Source: Burkholderiales bacterium
GTDB lineage: Bacteria; Pseudomonadota; Gammaproteobacteria; Burkholderiales; SHXO01
Length of the DNA: 32,311 bases
Assembly (NCBI GenBank): GCA_020854105.1
Contig: JADZGB010000033.1
Coordinates: forward strand, 1 to 32,311
Reading direction: 5' to 3'
Of this stretch, positions 8,344 through 17,472 are shown piece after piece. The position numbers were made by a program, and so were the translations under genes. The notes under the pieces are model-generated. The model searched no databases and had not been told where the DNA came from. It saw only the letters and a program-made list of their open reading frames with translations. Every line of letters begins with the position of its first letter. The first letter of the stretch is position 1.

Positions 8344-9534
8344 ATGTCGCTTCGTGTCTTGCGTCGCGCCGCGCGCCTCGCGCTGCTGCCGATCCTGATC
8401 ACCGCCTGCGGAAAGACGCAGCAGCCGGCCCCGCCGCCCCCTCCTCCGCCGGAGGTCGCCATCGTCACGGTGCAACCGCGCACCATCCCGGTCACGTTCG
8501 AATACGTAGGCCAGACGGCAGGCGCACAGGAAGTGGAGGTGCGCTCCCGCGTATCCGGCATCCTGACGAGCTGGAATTACGAAGAAGGCAAGGTGGTGAG
8601 GAAGGGACAGAGCCTGTTCACCATCGACCCCGCGCCCTTCCGCACCGCGCTCGTCCGCGCCGAGGCGACCCTGGCCGGGACCCAGGCGCGGCTCAGTCAG
8701 GCCAGACGCGAGATCGAGCGCCTCACGCCTCTGCTGGAGAAGGGCATGGTGGCACGCAAGGTATTCGACGATGCGGTGGCCACGGAGGAAGTCGCTGCCG
8801 CGGAGGTCAAGGCGGCCGAGGCGGCGCTGGAGCAGACCCGCCTCGATCTCGCCTATACCCGGGTGGAGGCGCCGCTGAACGGGGTGACCAGCCGGGCGCT
8901 GAAATCCATCGGCAGCCTCGTGGAAGCGCAGCAGACGCTGCTCACCACCATTTCACAGGTCGATCCGATCCACGTCGTGTTCGCCGTATCGGAAAGCGAC
9001 CACCTGCGACTGGCCGCGCAGGCCGGCAGCGGCAGGCTGGTGCTGCCGCGAGGCGGCCACTTCGAAGCGAGCGTGCGCCTGTCCGACGGCACCACCTATG
9101 CGCGCAGCGGCAAGGTCGATTTCGCCGACGTGCGCATCAATCCTGCCACCGGCGCGAGCGAGATGCGCGCGGTGCTGCCCAATCCCGACCAGGACCTGCG
9201 CCCCGGGCAGTTCGTGCGCGTGCGTCTGGACGGCGCCAGCATTCCGTCCGCGCTGGCGGTGCCGCAGCGCGCCGTGCTGGAAGGCCCGCAGGGCAAGCTG
9301 GTCCTGGTGGTGAATGGCGCGAGCGTGGTGGAGCCGCGCCCGATCCAGGTCGGGCAGTGGGCCGGTGACGAGTGGATCGTGGAAAGCGGCCTGAAGGCGG
9401 GCGATCGCGTGATCGTGGACGGTGTGATCAAGGCCCCGCCCGGAACGACGGTGAAGGCCACGCCGCTGGCCAGCACGCAGGCAGCCGCGACCGCACCGGT
9501 GGCAGCCGCGCAGAGCAATCAGACCAAGAACTAG
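8344..9534 (+). CDS. RND efflux periplasmic adaptor (membrane fusion protein), lipoprotein
   Basis: 396 residues. The ATG at 8344 gives a lipoprotein signal with lipobox LITAC, so the mature protein should be lipid-anchored, followed by a Pro-rich linker. Adaptor features follow in order: VGQTAGAQEVEVRSRVSG and VRKGQSLFTIDPAPF (barrel/lipoyl half), a helical hairpin (about 105-165), the second lipoyl half (YTRVEAPLNGVTS), and the beta-barrel and membrane-proximal parts (LRPGQFVRVRLDG, VPQRAVLEG). It bridges an inner-membrane RND pump to an outer-membrane channel. AAGGA lies at 8329-8333. The stop is three bases before the permease ATG, so the two are translationally coupled. It is AcrA/MexA-like; the substrate cannot be inferred. 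Confidence 0.95.
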   Translation: MSLRVLRRAARLALLPILITACGKTQQPAPPPPPPPEVAIVTVQPRTIPVTFEYVGQTAGAQEVEVRSRVSGILTSWNYEEGKVVRKGQSLFTIDPAPFRTALVRAEATLAGTQARLSQARREIERLTPLLEKGMVARKVFDDAVATEEVAAAEVKAAEAALEQTRLDLAYTRVEAPLNGVTSRALKSIGSLVEAQQTLLTTISQVDPIHVVFAVSESDHLRLAAQAGSGRLVLPRGGHFEASVRLSDGTTYARSGKVDFADVRINPATGASEMRAVLPNPDQDLRPGQFVRVRLDGASIPSALAVPQRAVLEGPQGKLVLVVNGASVVEPRPIQVGQWAGDEWIVESGLKAGDRVIVDGVIKAPPGTTVKATPLASTQAAATAPVAAAQSNQTKN

Positions 9535-9537
9535 CCC

Positions 9538-12500
9538 ATGTTCTCGCGCTTCTTCATCGACCGTCCGATCTTCGCGGCGGTGCTGTCGGCGTTCATCATC
9601 CTGGCCGGCCTGGCGGCGATCCGCGTGCTGCCGATCGCCCAGTATCCCGAGATCGCGCCGCCTGTGGTCACCGTGCGGGCCATCTATCCGGGTGCCTCGG
9701 CGCAGACCCTGGAGCAGACCGTCGCCGCGCCGCTGGAGAACCAGCTCACGGGCGTCGAGGACATGATCTTCATGTCGTCGAACTCCGGCTCCAACGGGCT
9801 GCTCGAGATCCAGATCACCTTCGACATCGGCGCCGACGCCGACAAGGCGGCGCTCAACGTCAACAATCGCGTGAAGCAGGCGGAGGCGCGCCTGCCCGAG
9901 GAAGTGCGGCGCCAGGGAGTGACGGTGGAGAAGGGCTCGTCCTCCTTCCTCTTCGTCTACGGCTTCTATTCGCCCGACGGGCGCTTCGACGACGTCTACA
10001 CCAGCAACTACGTCACGCTCAATGTCCTCGATGCGCTCAAGCGCGTGCCGGGTACGACCAATGTGCAGATCTTCGGCGCGAAGGACTACGCCATGCGCAT
10101 CTGGCTGCGGCCCGACCGGCTCACGCAGCTCGGACTGACGCCCGATGACGTGATACGCGCGATCGGCGAACAGAACGCGCAGTTCGCCGCCGGCAAGGTC
10201 GGACAGAGCCCCTCCGGCCAGAGCCAGCAGCTGGTCTACACGATCACGACCAAGGGCCGCCTGTCGGCGCCGGAGGAGTTCGAGAACATCATCGTGCGCG
10301 CGCAACTCGGCGGCTCCGCCATCCGCGTGCGTGACGTCGCCCGGGTCGAGCTGGGCTCGAAGGACTACGAGTTCATCGGCCGCGTCAACGGCAAGCCCGC
10401 CACGCTGGTGGGCGTGTTCCTGCAGCCGGGCGCCAATGCGCTCGACGTGGCCGAACAGTGCAATGCGGTGATGGCCGACCTGGCCAAGCGGTTTCCGCAG
10501 GGCCTCGCGTATGCGAACGTCTACGACACCACGCGCTTCGTCGAGGTATCCATCCGCGAGGTGGTCAAGACACTGGCCGAAGCGATGGCGCTGGTGTTCC
10601 TCGTGGTGTTCCTGTTCCTGCAGAACTGGCGCGCCACACTGATCCCCTTCGCCGCCGTGCCGGTTTCGCTGATCGGCACCTTCGCCGGGATGCATCTGCT
10701 CGGCTATTCCATCAACACGCTCACCCTGTTCGGCATGGTGCTGTCGATCGGCATCGTGGTGGACGACGCCATCGTCGTGCTCGAGAACGTCGAGCGCATC
10801 ATGCGCGAGGAGAAGCTGTCCTCGCGCGAGGCGGCGATCAAGGCGATGGGAGAGGTCACCGGTCCGGTGATCGCCATCGTGCTCGTACTGTGCTCGGTGT
10901 TCGTGCCGGTGGCTTTCCTGGGCGGCCTCACCGGCGAGCTGTACCGGCAGTTCGCCGTCACCATCGCCATCGCCGTGGTGATCTCGGGCTTCGTGGCGCT
11001 CACGCTCACCCCATCGCTGTGCGTGCTGCTGTTCAGGAGCGGCCACCACCACGAACCGCGCGGCTTCTTCCGCTGGTTCAACACCTGGTTCGCGCGGCTG
11101 ACGGTGCGCTACGCCGACGGCGTGGCCTGGATGCTGCGCCGGGCGGCGATCGGCCTGGTCCTGTTCGCAGGCATGGTTGCCGCCACCCTGTGGCTGTGGC
11201 AGTTCACGCCCACCAGCCTGGTACCGGACGAGGACACCGGCTATTACATCGGCGCGGTATTCCTGCCCGACGGAGCCACCCTGCAGCGCACCGACGCCGT
11301 GGTGCAGAAGGTCACGCAGGCGATGCTGTCCAACCCGGCCAACGAGCACGCCGTCGCCTTCACCGGCCTGGACTTTCTCGGCGGGGGCTTCCGCAACAGT
11401 GCCGCGACGATCTTCGCCTCGCAGATCCACTGGGACCAGCGTCCCGGCGTCTACACCCCGCAGCTCGTGGGCGAGTTCTTCGGCAAGACCGCCGGCATCA
11501 AGGAGGGTCTGGTGCTGGCGTTCCCGCCACCGCCTATCATGGGGCTGGGCAATGCCGGCGGCTTCGAGTTCTATATCCAGAACCGCGGTGAAGGCGGACC
11601 GAAGCGGCTGGCCGAAGTCATGGGGCAGTTCCTCGAGCGCGCGGCCAAGGATCCACGCTTCATGTACGTGCAGACCCTGTGGCGGCCGAACGTGCCGCAA
11701 CTGTTCGTCGACGTGGACCGCGAGAAGGCGAAGGCCCTCGGTGTTCCCATCGATGCGCTCTACAGCACGCTGGCCGCGACGGTCGGTACCTACTACGTGA
11801 ACGACTTCAACAAGTACGGGCGCACCTGGCAGGTTCTGATGTCGGCCGAGCCGGATTACCGGCAGCGGCCCGACGCCATCGGCGACCTGTTCGTGCGCTC
11901 GGTGCAGGGCGAGATGATTCCGCTGAAATCACTGGCGAGCGTCAGCTATTCGGCCGGGCCCGACTCGCTGGATCGCTTCAACAACCTGCCCGCCGTGAAG
12001 ATCCTCGGGCAGGGCGCTCCGGGCATCAGCTCCGGACAGGCGATCGCCGCAGTGGAGGAGATCGCGGAGCAGGTGCTGCCGCCGGAGTTCAGCTACGACT
12101 GGGGCGGCGCCTCGTATCAGGAGAAGCGCTCCGGGGGTACCTCCGCGCTGGCCCTGGGGATGGCGGTGATCATGGTGTTCCTGATCCTGTCCGCGCAGTA
12201 CGAACGCTGGTCGCTGCCGCTGTCGGTACTGATGGCGCTGCCGTTCGGCACCTTCGGCGCGCTGGCCGCGATCTGGGTAAACAATCTCAAGATCCCTCTG
12301 CTGGGCGGCAGTCCGCTCACCAACGACGTGTACTTCCAGATCGGACTAGTCACGCTCCTCGGACTGGCGGCGAAGAACGCGATCCTGATCGTCGAATACG
12401 CACTGCTGAAGTTCCAGGAAGGCCTGTCGCCGTCCGCCGCAGCGCTCGAGGCGGCGCGCCTGCGCTTCCGGCCGATCCTGATGACCTCGCTCGCGTTCAT

Positions 12501-12762
12501 CCTGGGCGTGATGCCGCTCGCGCTGTCGAGCGGCGCGGGAGCCGGGGCGCGGCACTCGGTGGGCACGGGCGTGATGGGCGGAATGATGGCGGCAACCTTC
12601 CTCGCCATCTTCTTCATTCCTCTGTTCTTCAAGCTGATGAGTGGCGGCGGATTGCGCGAGACTCGCCGGGCCCACGAGTTGCGCGCGGAGATCGAGCACC
12701 ACAGGGGGATGGCGCATCACCCCGTGGATCACCCGCACGTCGCGCCGGGTCTGCGCTCATAG
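9538..12762 (+). CDS. RND multidrug efflux permease, HAE-1 family (AcrB/MexB-like)
   Basis: 1074 residues, slightly longer than AcrB. It is a proton-driven inner-membrane transporter exporting lipophilic compounds. It starts with the family signature MFSRFFIDRPIFAAVLS, has two large periplasmic loops and twelve predicted helices, and the proton-relay pair D409-D410 in GIVVDDAIVVLENV. The relay Lys is in GLAAKNAILIVEYA. SAQYERWSLP and MTSLAFILGVMPL in the second half are also typical. The C-terminal tail is His-rich (EIEHHRGMAHHPVDHPH), which is unusual but not evidence of metal transport. No outer-membrane factor or local TetR-type regulator is encoded in the window, so the complex must recruit a channel encoded elsewhere. 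Confidence 0.97.
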   Translation: MFSRFFIDRPIFAAVLSAFIILAGLAAIRVLPIAQYPEIAPPVVTVRAIYPGASAQTLEQTVAAPLENQLTGVEDMIFMSSNSGSNGLLEIQITFDIGADADKAALNVNNRVKQAEARLPEEVRRQGVTVEKGSSSFLFVYGFYSPDGRFDDVYTSNYVTLNVLDALKRVPGTTNVQIFGAKDYAMRIWLRPDRLTQLGLTPDDVIRAIGEQNAQFAAGKVGQSPSGQSQQLVYTITTKGRLSAPEEFENIIVRAQLGGSAIRVRDVARVELGSKDYEFIGRVNGKPATLVGVFLQPGANALDVAEQCNAVMADLAKRFPQGLAYANVYDTTRFVEVSIREVVKTLAEAMALVFLVVFLFLQNWRATLIPFAAVPVSLIGTFAGMHLLGYSINTLTLFGMVLSIGIVVDDAIVVLENVERIMREEKLSSREAAIKAMGEVTGPVIAIVLVLCSVFVPVAFLGGLTGELYRQFAVTIAIAVVISGFVALTLTPSLCVLLFRSGHHHEPRGFFRWFNTWFARLTVRYADGVAWMLRRAAIGLVLFAGMVAATLWLWQFTPTSLVPDEDTGYYIGAVFLPDGATLQRTDAVVQKVTQAMLSNPANEHAVAFTGLDFLGGGFRNSAATIFASQIHWDQRPGVYTPQLVGEFFGKTAGIKEGLVLAFPPPPIMGLGNAGGFEFYIQNRGEGGPKRLAEVMGQFLERAAKDPRFMYVQTLWRPNVPQLFVDVDREKAKALGVPIDALYSTLAATVGTYYVNDFNKYGRTWQVLMSAEPDYRQRPDAIGDLFVRSVQGEMIPLKSLASVSYSAGPDSLDRFNNLPAVKILGQGAPGISSGQAIAAVEEIAEQVLPPEFSYDWGGASYQEKRSGGTSALALGMAVIMVFLILSAQYERWSLPLSVLMALPFGTFGALAAIWVNNLKIPLLGGSPLTNDVYFQIGLVTLLGLAAKNAILIVEYALLKFQEGLSPSAAALEAARLRFRPILMTSLAFILGVMPLALSSGAGAGARHSVGTGVMGGMMAATFLAIFFIPLFFKLMSGGGLRETRRAHELRAEIEHHRGMAHHPVDHPHVAPGLRS

Positions 12763-12942
12763 GAGACGGGGCGGTAGCACTGGAGCGAGCCGATGCCGCG
12801 ATCATCTGGCGCCCGGGGACGACAGATGCGCAATGTCGTGACGATGCTGAACAAGTGTTTTGCATTTCACATTACACTTGGATTCGAGCACCGGGCCTCG
12901 GGGCGGGCCGCGGCGAGCACGCAACCACGAAGAGGCGCAGGC

Positions 12943-14853
12943 ATGAATACGCCCCAACATGCCCCATGGCAAACCGCCGGCGACACCGAGATCGCGTTCG
13001 CCATCGACCGCTTCTGCAATTTCGCGCATCTCGGCACCGGCTGGACTGCCCTCACCGGGTGGGCCGTGGAGGAGATGGTGGCCAGGCCCGTGGCCGACTT
13101 CGTGCACCCCGCCGACCGCCCTGCCGTGCTGGAAGCCTTGCAGTCGCTCCTGCGCCGGGAGATGTACTCCTGCCGCATTCCTGCGCGCTGCCGGCGGCAG
13201 GACGGCATGTACTGCTGGGTGGAAATCCACGCGCATCCGCATGCGCAGGACGCCGCCGATGCTGCCGGTGTGCGCGGCACGATGGTGGATATCACCAATC
13301 GCCGCAAGGGCATGCGCGCACTGCGCGAGAGCGAGGCGCGCTTCCGCGCCATCTGCGAGGCCTCGCCGCTGGGCGTGTACGTGACGGACGCCAACGGCAA
13401 CTGCATCTTCGCCAATGCCAACTACGAACTCATCTCCGGGGTGCGCGCCGAACGCATCCGCCGGCGCGGCTATCTGAGTACGGTCCATCCCGGGGACGTC
13501 GGTCAGGTGCGCGAGGCGGCGGAGGCCGCACGCCTGGCGCGCCGGCCGTATCGCGGCGAGCACCGCTACGTGCATGAAGACGCCACGCAGATCTGGAGCC
13601 GCACCAATGCAGCGCCCATCCTCGACGGCGCGCGCTACCTGGGCAGCGTGCACGTGGTCGAGGACATCACGGCGCAGCGGCAGGCGGCCGAAGCGCTGCG
13701 CGAGAGCCAGGAACGGCTCACGCTCGCTCTCGAGGGATCGGGCCACACCCTCATCGACTGGGACCTGCACAGCGGTGAGGTCTACCTGAGTGAACAGTGG
13801 AGCCGCATGGTAGGCAGCGCCCAGGGCGCCGCCGTCACCACCGTGCGCGACCTGCTCGGCCTGGTGCATGCCGAGGACCTGGATCGGTTCGAAGCCGCGA
13901 TGGAAGAGACGCTCCAGGGATCGCGGCCCTTCCTGCGGGCGCAGGCTCGCGTGCAGACACGCACGGCGGGCTGGCGCTGGATCGAGATGCACGCGCGCGT
14001 GATGGAGCGCGGCGCTGCCGGCGAGGCGTTGCGCGTCGCCGGCACCATTGCCGACATCACCGAGCGGAAGAACTTCGAGACGCGTCAGAGCGAATTCATG
14101 GCCACCGTGAGCCACGAACTGCGCACGCCGCTGGCCAGCGTGCTGGGCGCCCTGGAAGTGCTGCGCGACGAGTTCCGCGAGCACGTCCCGGAGAACGCCA
14201 GGCGCTTTCTCGACATGGCCCTGCGCAACGGCGGGCAGCTGGCAGGCCTCATCAACAGCGTGCTCGACCTCGAGCGCATCGAGATCGGCCTGCACGAGTT
14301 CGACCTGCGCAACGTCGAGGCGTCCGCCCTGCTCGCCCTGGCGATGGAGGCCAACGCCCCCTATGCGATGAAGCTGGATGTGTCCATGGCGATCGACCAC
14401 CCGCGCACGCGGGCGATGGTATGGACCGATGCGGACCGCGTGCAGCAGATCCTCACCAACCTCATCTCCAACGCGGTGAAGTTCTCGCCGGCCGGGGCAG
14501 GCGTCACCCTGGGATGCGAGGCGAAGAAAGACAAGGTACGTCTGTTCGTGCGCGATCAGGGGCCGGGCATTCCGGCGGAGTCGCGCGATCAGATCTTCCA
14601 GCGCTTCGGGCAGGCGAGCAACCACGATCGCGCGCGCCTGCCGGGAAGCGGCCTGGGGCTGTCCATCTGCAAGGCGCTGGCCCTGCGGCTCGGCGGCGAC
14701 ATCGGCTTCCGTTCCGTGGTCGGGCATGGCAGCGTGTTCTGGATCGACCTGCCGCGCGGCAGGAGCGGCGGCGTGCGCGAAACACATGCGGGCGACGAGG
14801 AGCGGCACGCACCGATCGGGGACAGACCGCGCCGGCAGCGCGCGGACATCTGA
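12943..14853 (+). CDS. Soluble multi-PAS sensor histidine kinase
   Basis: 636 residues from ATG 12943 (AGAGG about seven bases upstream). No signal peptide or membrane helix is seen, so it should be cytoplasmic. Three PAS/PAC units lie at about 10-120 (GWTALTGWAVEEM...GTMVDITNR), 125-245 (FRAICEASPLGVYVTDANG...VVEDITAQ) and 250-375 (ALEGSGHTLIDWDLHSGE...TIADITERK). HisKA follows with H391 in ATVSHELRTPLASV, then an N box (QILTNLISNAVKFSPAG), G1 (VRDQGPGIP), an F box (IFQRFGQ) and G2 (GSGLGLSICKAL). The protein should autophosphorylate on H391 in response to a PAS ligand or redox signal. No response regulator is adjacent, so it is an orphan kinase here. The stop overlaps a stem shared with the next, convergent gene. 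Confidence 0.93.
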   Translation: MNTPQHAPWQTAGDTEIAFAIDRFCNFAHLGTGWTALTGWAVEEMVARPVADFVHPADRPAVLEALQSLLRREMYSCRIPARCRRQDGMYCWVEIHAHPHAQDAADAAGVRGTMVDITNRRKGMRALRESEARFRAICEASPLGVYVTDANGNCIFANANYELISGVRAERIRRRGYLSTVHPGDVGQVREAAEAARLARRPYRGEHRYVHEDATQIWSRTNAAPILDGARYLGSVHVVEDITAQRQAAEALRESQERLTLALEGSGHTLIDWDLHSGEVYLSEQWSRMVGSAQGAAVTTVRDLLGLVHAEDLDRFEAAMEETLQGSRPFLRAQARVQTRTAGWRWIEMHARVMERGAAGEALRVAGTIADITERKNFETRQSEFMATVSHELRTPLASVLGALEVLRDEFREHVPENARRFLDMALRNGGQLAGLINSVLDLERIEIGLHEFDLRNVEASALLALAMEANAPYAMKLDVSMAIDHPRTRAMVWTDADRVQQILTNLISNAVKFSPAGAGVTLGCEAKKDKVRLFVRDQGPGIPAESRDQIFQRFGQASNHDRARLPGSGLGLSICKALALRLGGDIGFRSVVGHGSVFWIDLPRGRSGGVRETHAGDEERHAPIGDRPRRQRADI

Positions 14854-14870
14854 GGCGGGAGCCGCCTCAG
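14850..14870. terminator. Perfect hairpin covering both stop codons of convergent genes
   Basis: CTGAGGCGG and CCGCCTCAG form a 9-bp stem with loop GAG. It contains the stop of the kinase (14851-14853) and that of the HDAC-family gene (14867-14869), which are 13 bases apart. There is no T-run, so it may act as a weak or Rho-assisted bidirectional terminator or protect the 3' ends. Confidence 0.5.
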
Positions 14871-15808
14871 CTCAGTTCGCGCACCACGGTGCACCAGGCG
14901 GCAGCCAGATTGCGCCGGTCGTACCCCCCTCCCCCGAACGCCATGATCCTGCCTGCGCAGAACTCGCCGGCCAGGTGCCGCAGGCTGCGTGCAGCGTGCG
15001 CGTAGGCATTCACGCCGTAGCGCAGTTGACCAAGCGGGTCACCGGCCATGGCGTCCGCGCCGCACTGGAACAGCACGAACTGCGGACGGAAGCGGCGCAG
15101 GTGGGCCACCACGTCCGGCCACACCGCGAGGAACTGCACATCCCCGGCCCCGGCAGGCAGATTGAGGTTGAGCTTGGTTGCGCGCGCATCGCCCCGTCCT
15201 GTCTCCTCGGGACGCCCGGTTCCAGGGTAGAGCGAGCGCCAGTCCTGGTGCACGTCGGCGATGATCAGGTCGGGATCGTGCTCGTAGGCGTGGAAGATGC
15301 CGTCGCCATGGTGCACGTCGATGTCGACGTAGGCGACGGTGCGGATGCCGTAGTCGGCGCGCAGGGTCTCGATCACCACGCCCAGGTCGCTGAACACGCA
15401 GAACCCCGCAGCATGATCGCGTCCGGCGTGGTGCAGACCGCCGATGGGCTGAAATGTCGCCCGGCATTCGCCCCGCATCACCAGTGCCAGTCCGTCCAGC
15501 GCGGCGCCCACCACCGCCGCACCTGCCTCGAACACGCCCGGAAAGACGGGTGTATCGCCACTATCGAGCAATTCCAGGCCGTCGCGCTCGGCATGGGCCA
15601 CTCTGTCGACGAACGCTGCGCCGTGAAAGCGCTCCAGTTCCGTCCGTGACGCCATGCGCGAGGGGCGCAGCGGCGCTGCACGATGCAGCGACTGCGCGGA
15701 CAGCTCCGCGAGGAACGCGCCCTGGCGGTCGACGCCGAGCGGATGTCCTGCAGGGACGCCGTAGCGCCCGAGCGCCGCATCGGCGAACAGGCACAGCGCA
15801 TCTCTCAT
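14867..15808 (-). CDS. Histone deacetylase superfamily amidohydrolase (AcuC/acetylpolyamine type)
   Basis: 313 residues from ATG 15808, chosen because class-type proteins begin with D.ALGRYG.P.GHPLG.DR as here. It is a zinc-dependent deacetylase of the arginase/deacetylase fold, cytoplasmic. The active site is complete: His dyad H126-H127 (GGLHHA), zinc ligands D164 and H166 (VDIDVHHGDG) and D252 (CGADAMAGDP), and the transition-state Tyr in FGGGGYDRRN. Bacterial members remove acetyl groups from acetyl-CoA synthetase, polyamines or small amides; the substrate here is open. The ribosome binding site is weak. The DUF2007 gene lies 91 bases upstream on the same strand, so the two may be co-transcribed. 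Confidence 0.93.
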   Translation of the reverse strand: MRDALCLFADAALGRYGVPAGHPLGVDRQGAFLAELSAQSLHRAAPLRPSRMASRTELERFHGAAFVDRVAHAERDGLELLDSGDTPVFPGVFEAGAAVVGAALDGLALVMRGECRATFQPIGGLHHAGRDHAAGFCVFSDLGVVIETLRADYGIRTVAYVDIDVHHGDGIFHAYEHDPDLIIADVHQDWRSLYPGTGRPEETGRGDARATKLNLNLPAGAGDVQFLAVWPDVVAHLRRFRPQFVLFQCGADAMAGDPLGQLRYGVNAYAHAARSLRHLAGEFCAGRIMAFGGGGYDRRNLAAAWCTVVRELS

Positions 15809-15899
15809 GCCGGCCGCGCCGGTGCCGGCGCACGGCGCGCACAGCGCACCGCCCAGCATGCGCAGCGCACGCCTGCGGGCGCGGTCCGGTCCAGGCGCA

Positions 15900-16202
15900 T
15901 CACAGTGGCGCACCGCAGTTCCAGCAAATCTGAAAGTTGCTCGGGCTGTCCTCCGCGCACGCGGCACAGGTTCGCGTGCCGGTCGCCGGCGCGCTGCGCT
16001 GGAACGCGTCCAGCAGCGCGGCAGCGCGCACCAGATCCTGCTCGTCCACCCACAGTTCGGGCCACGATTCCTGGACCGGCAACTGCCCCACGCCCCCCTG
16101 GGCGTGCTCGTTGAACACCCGGGTCTCGATTCCGGCCTGCTCGAGCAGGCCGCGCAGGATGTGGGCCTCGGGAAGATTGGCCGCGCGGCACAGACGTTTC
16201 AT
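15900..16202 (-). CDS. DUF2007 domain protein with C-terminal zinc ribbon
   Basis: 100 residues from ATG 16202. The N-terminal two thirds match the DUF2007 pattern (LPEAHILRGLLEQAGIETRVFNE, then ELWVDEQDLVRAAALLDAF), a small domain related to signal-transducing PII-like folds, with no known reaction. The C-terminus has two CxxC knuckles (TCAACAED and ICWNCGAPL), which should bind one zinc ion. In proteobacteria such proteins are short and uncharacterised. An upstream in-frame Met at 16259 would add 19 residues without family similarity. Confidence 0.8.
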   Translation of the reverse strand: MKRLCRAANLPEAHILRGLLEQAGIETRVFNEHAQGGVGQLPVQESWPELWVDEQDLVRAAALLDAFQRSAPATGTRTCAACAEDSPSNFQICWNCGAPL

Positions 16203-16263
16203 GACGGCAGAGAGGGCTGCGGACAGCTGCGATGATAGCGGAGCGCCGCAGGAAGCCAAGTCC

Positions 16264-16328
16264 GCGATGCCAGTACGCGATGCCGGTACGCGATGCCGAC
16301 CCGCGACGCCGACCCGTGACGCCGGGCC
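16264..16328. repeat. 13-bp tandem repeat, five units
   Basis: Units GCGATGCCAGTAC, GCGATGCCGGTAC, GCGATGCCGACCC, GCGACGCCGACCC and GTGACGCCGGGCC follow head to tail between the radical SAM gene and the DUF2007 gene. They diverge gradually along the array, as in an ageing minisatellite. Confidence 0.85.
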
Positions 16329-16356
16329 GGTCGACGTGTCCCGCGGCCCGATGGCG

Positions 16357-17451
16357 TCAGAACAGCTCGAGCTGGGCGGCCGGACGCGGTGCGCGGAAGC
16401 GGGTGCAGTCGAGCGCCAGCCGGCGCTGGCGATTCAGGCCGAGGCGCGCGCACGCGACCTCGAAGCGCCTGGCGAGCAGTTGCGCGAACAGACCCTCCCC
16501 GCGCATGCGCGAGCCGAAGCCCGGATCGTTCTCCCGCCCATCGCGCATGGCACGCACACGGCTCATCACGTGATCGGCCTTGAGCGGATAGTGATGGGCG
16601 AGCCAGTCCTGGAACAGGCCCTTCACCTCCCAGGGCAGCCGCAGCAGCACGTAGCCGGCGGAGCGCGCACCGGCTGCGCGTGCCGCCTCGAGGATCGTCT
16701 CGAGCTCCGAGTCGGTCAGAAAGGGAACGACGGGCGCCACCATCACGCCCACCGGAACGCCGGCCTGTGCGAGGCGGCCGATGGCCTCCACGCGGCGCCG
16801 CGGCGCGCTGGCACGCGGCTCCATGCGCCGCGCGATCGAATGATCGAGCGTGGTGACGCTGACGAAGGCCTGGATCAGATTCTTGCGCGCCATGTCGGCG
16901 AGCAGATCGATGTCGCGCTCGATCAGCGCGTTCTTCGTCACCAGCGTGCACGGGTGCTCGCACTCGGCGAGCACTTCCAGGATCGCGCGCGTGATGCGCC
17001 GCTCGCGCTCGATCGGCTGATAGGCATCGGTGTTCACGCCGATCGCGAGGGGTTCCACGCGATGGCCGGGCCTGCGCAGTTCCTGGCGCAGCACCTCGGC
17101 CGCATTGTCCTTGGCGAACAGCCGCGTTTCGAAATCGAGCCCCGGGGACAGGTCGAGGTAGGCGTGGGAGGGCCGCGCATAGCAGTAGATGCAGCCATGC
17201 TCACAGCCGCGGTAGGGATTGATGGAAGCGTCGAACGGAACGTCCGGCGACCGGTTGCGCGTGACGATGCTGCGCGCGCGCTCCTCGACCACCACGGTGC
17301 GCGGACGTGCCGGCTCGTCCTCGCACGGCCGGTCCCAGCCGTCGTCCACCGCGATGCGCTCCTCCGACTCGAATCGCCCGTGCGGATTCCCCGGCGCCCC
17401 GCGCCCCTCGTGCGGCCGCGCGGCAGCGCCGCCCACGGTCTTCAGCCCCAT
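16357..17451 (-). CDS. PA0069-family radical SAM protein (SplB-like)
   Basis: 364 residues from ATG 17451, with GGAGG about eight bases upstream. The radical SAM cluster motif is C83-xxx-C87-xx-C90 in YRGCEHGCIYCYARPSH, whose trailing Tyr-Ala-Arg is characteristic of the SplB/PA0069 group. Further typical parts are IGVNTDAYQPIERE, TLVTKNALIERDIDLL, and VSVTTLDHSIARRMEPRASAP. Members bind a [4Fe-4S] cluster and S-adenosylmethionine. They are often annotated as DNA-repair photolyase-like because of distant similarity to spore photoproduct lyase, but the reaction is unproven. A LexA-type box sits 22 bases upstream of the start, supporting a DNA-damage role. The alpha/beta hydrolase stop is only 58 bases upstream. 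Confidence 0.93.
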   Translation of the reverse strand: MGLKTVGGAAARPHEGRGAPGNPHGRFESEERIAVDDGWDRPCEDEPARPRTVVVEERARSIVTRNRSPDVPFDASINPYRGCEHGCIYCYARPSHAYLDLSPGLDFETRLFAKDNAAEVLRQELRRPGHRVEPLAIGVNTDAYQPIERERRITRAILEVLAECEHPCTLVTKNALIERDIDLLADMARKNLIQAFVSVTTLDHSIARRMEPRASAPRRRVEAIGRLAQAGVPVGVMVAPVVPFLTDSELETILEAARAAGARSAGYVLLRLPWEVKGLFQDWLAHHYPLKADHVMSRVRAMRDGRENDPGFGSRMRGEGLFAQLLARRFEVACARLGLNRQRRLALDCTRFRAPRPAAQLELF

Positions 17452-17472
17452 ATCCCGTCCCTCCGCGCCGTA

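Noticed and set aside
8953-11700. Long minus-strand frame (about 915 codons) opposite the efflux genes
   Set aside because: Composition is typical of antisense shadows in high-GC DNA, and it lies over two clear RND genes.
12802-14808. Minus-strand frame of about 668 codons opposite the second kinase
   Set aside because: No recognisable domain, shadow composition, and full overlap with a well-supported histidine kinase.
16264-16328. CRISPR array
   Set aside because: The 13-bp units are directly adjacent with no spacers and no cas genes are present.
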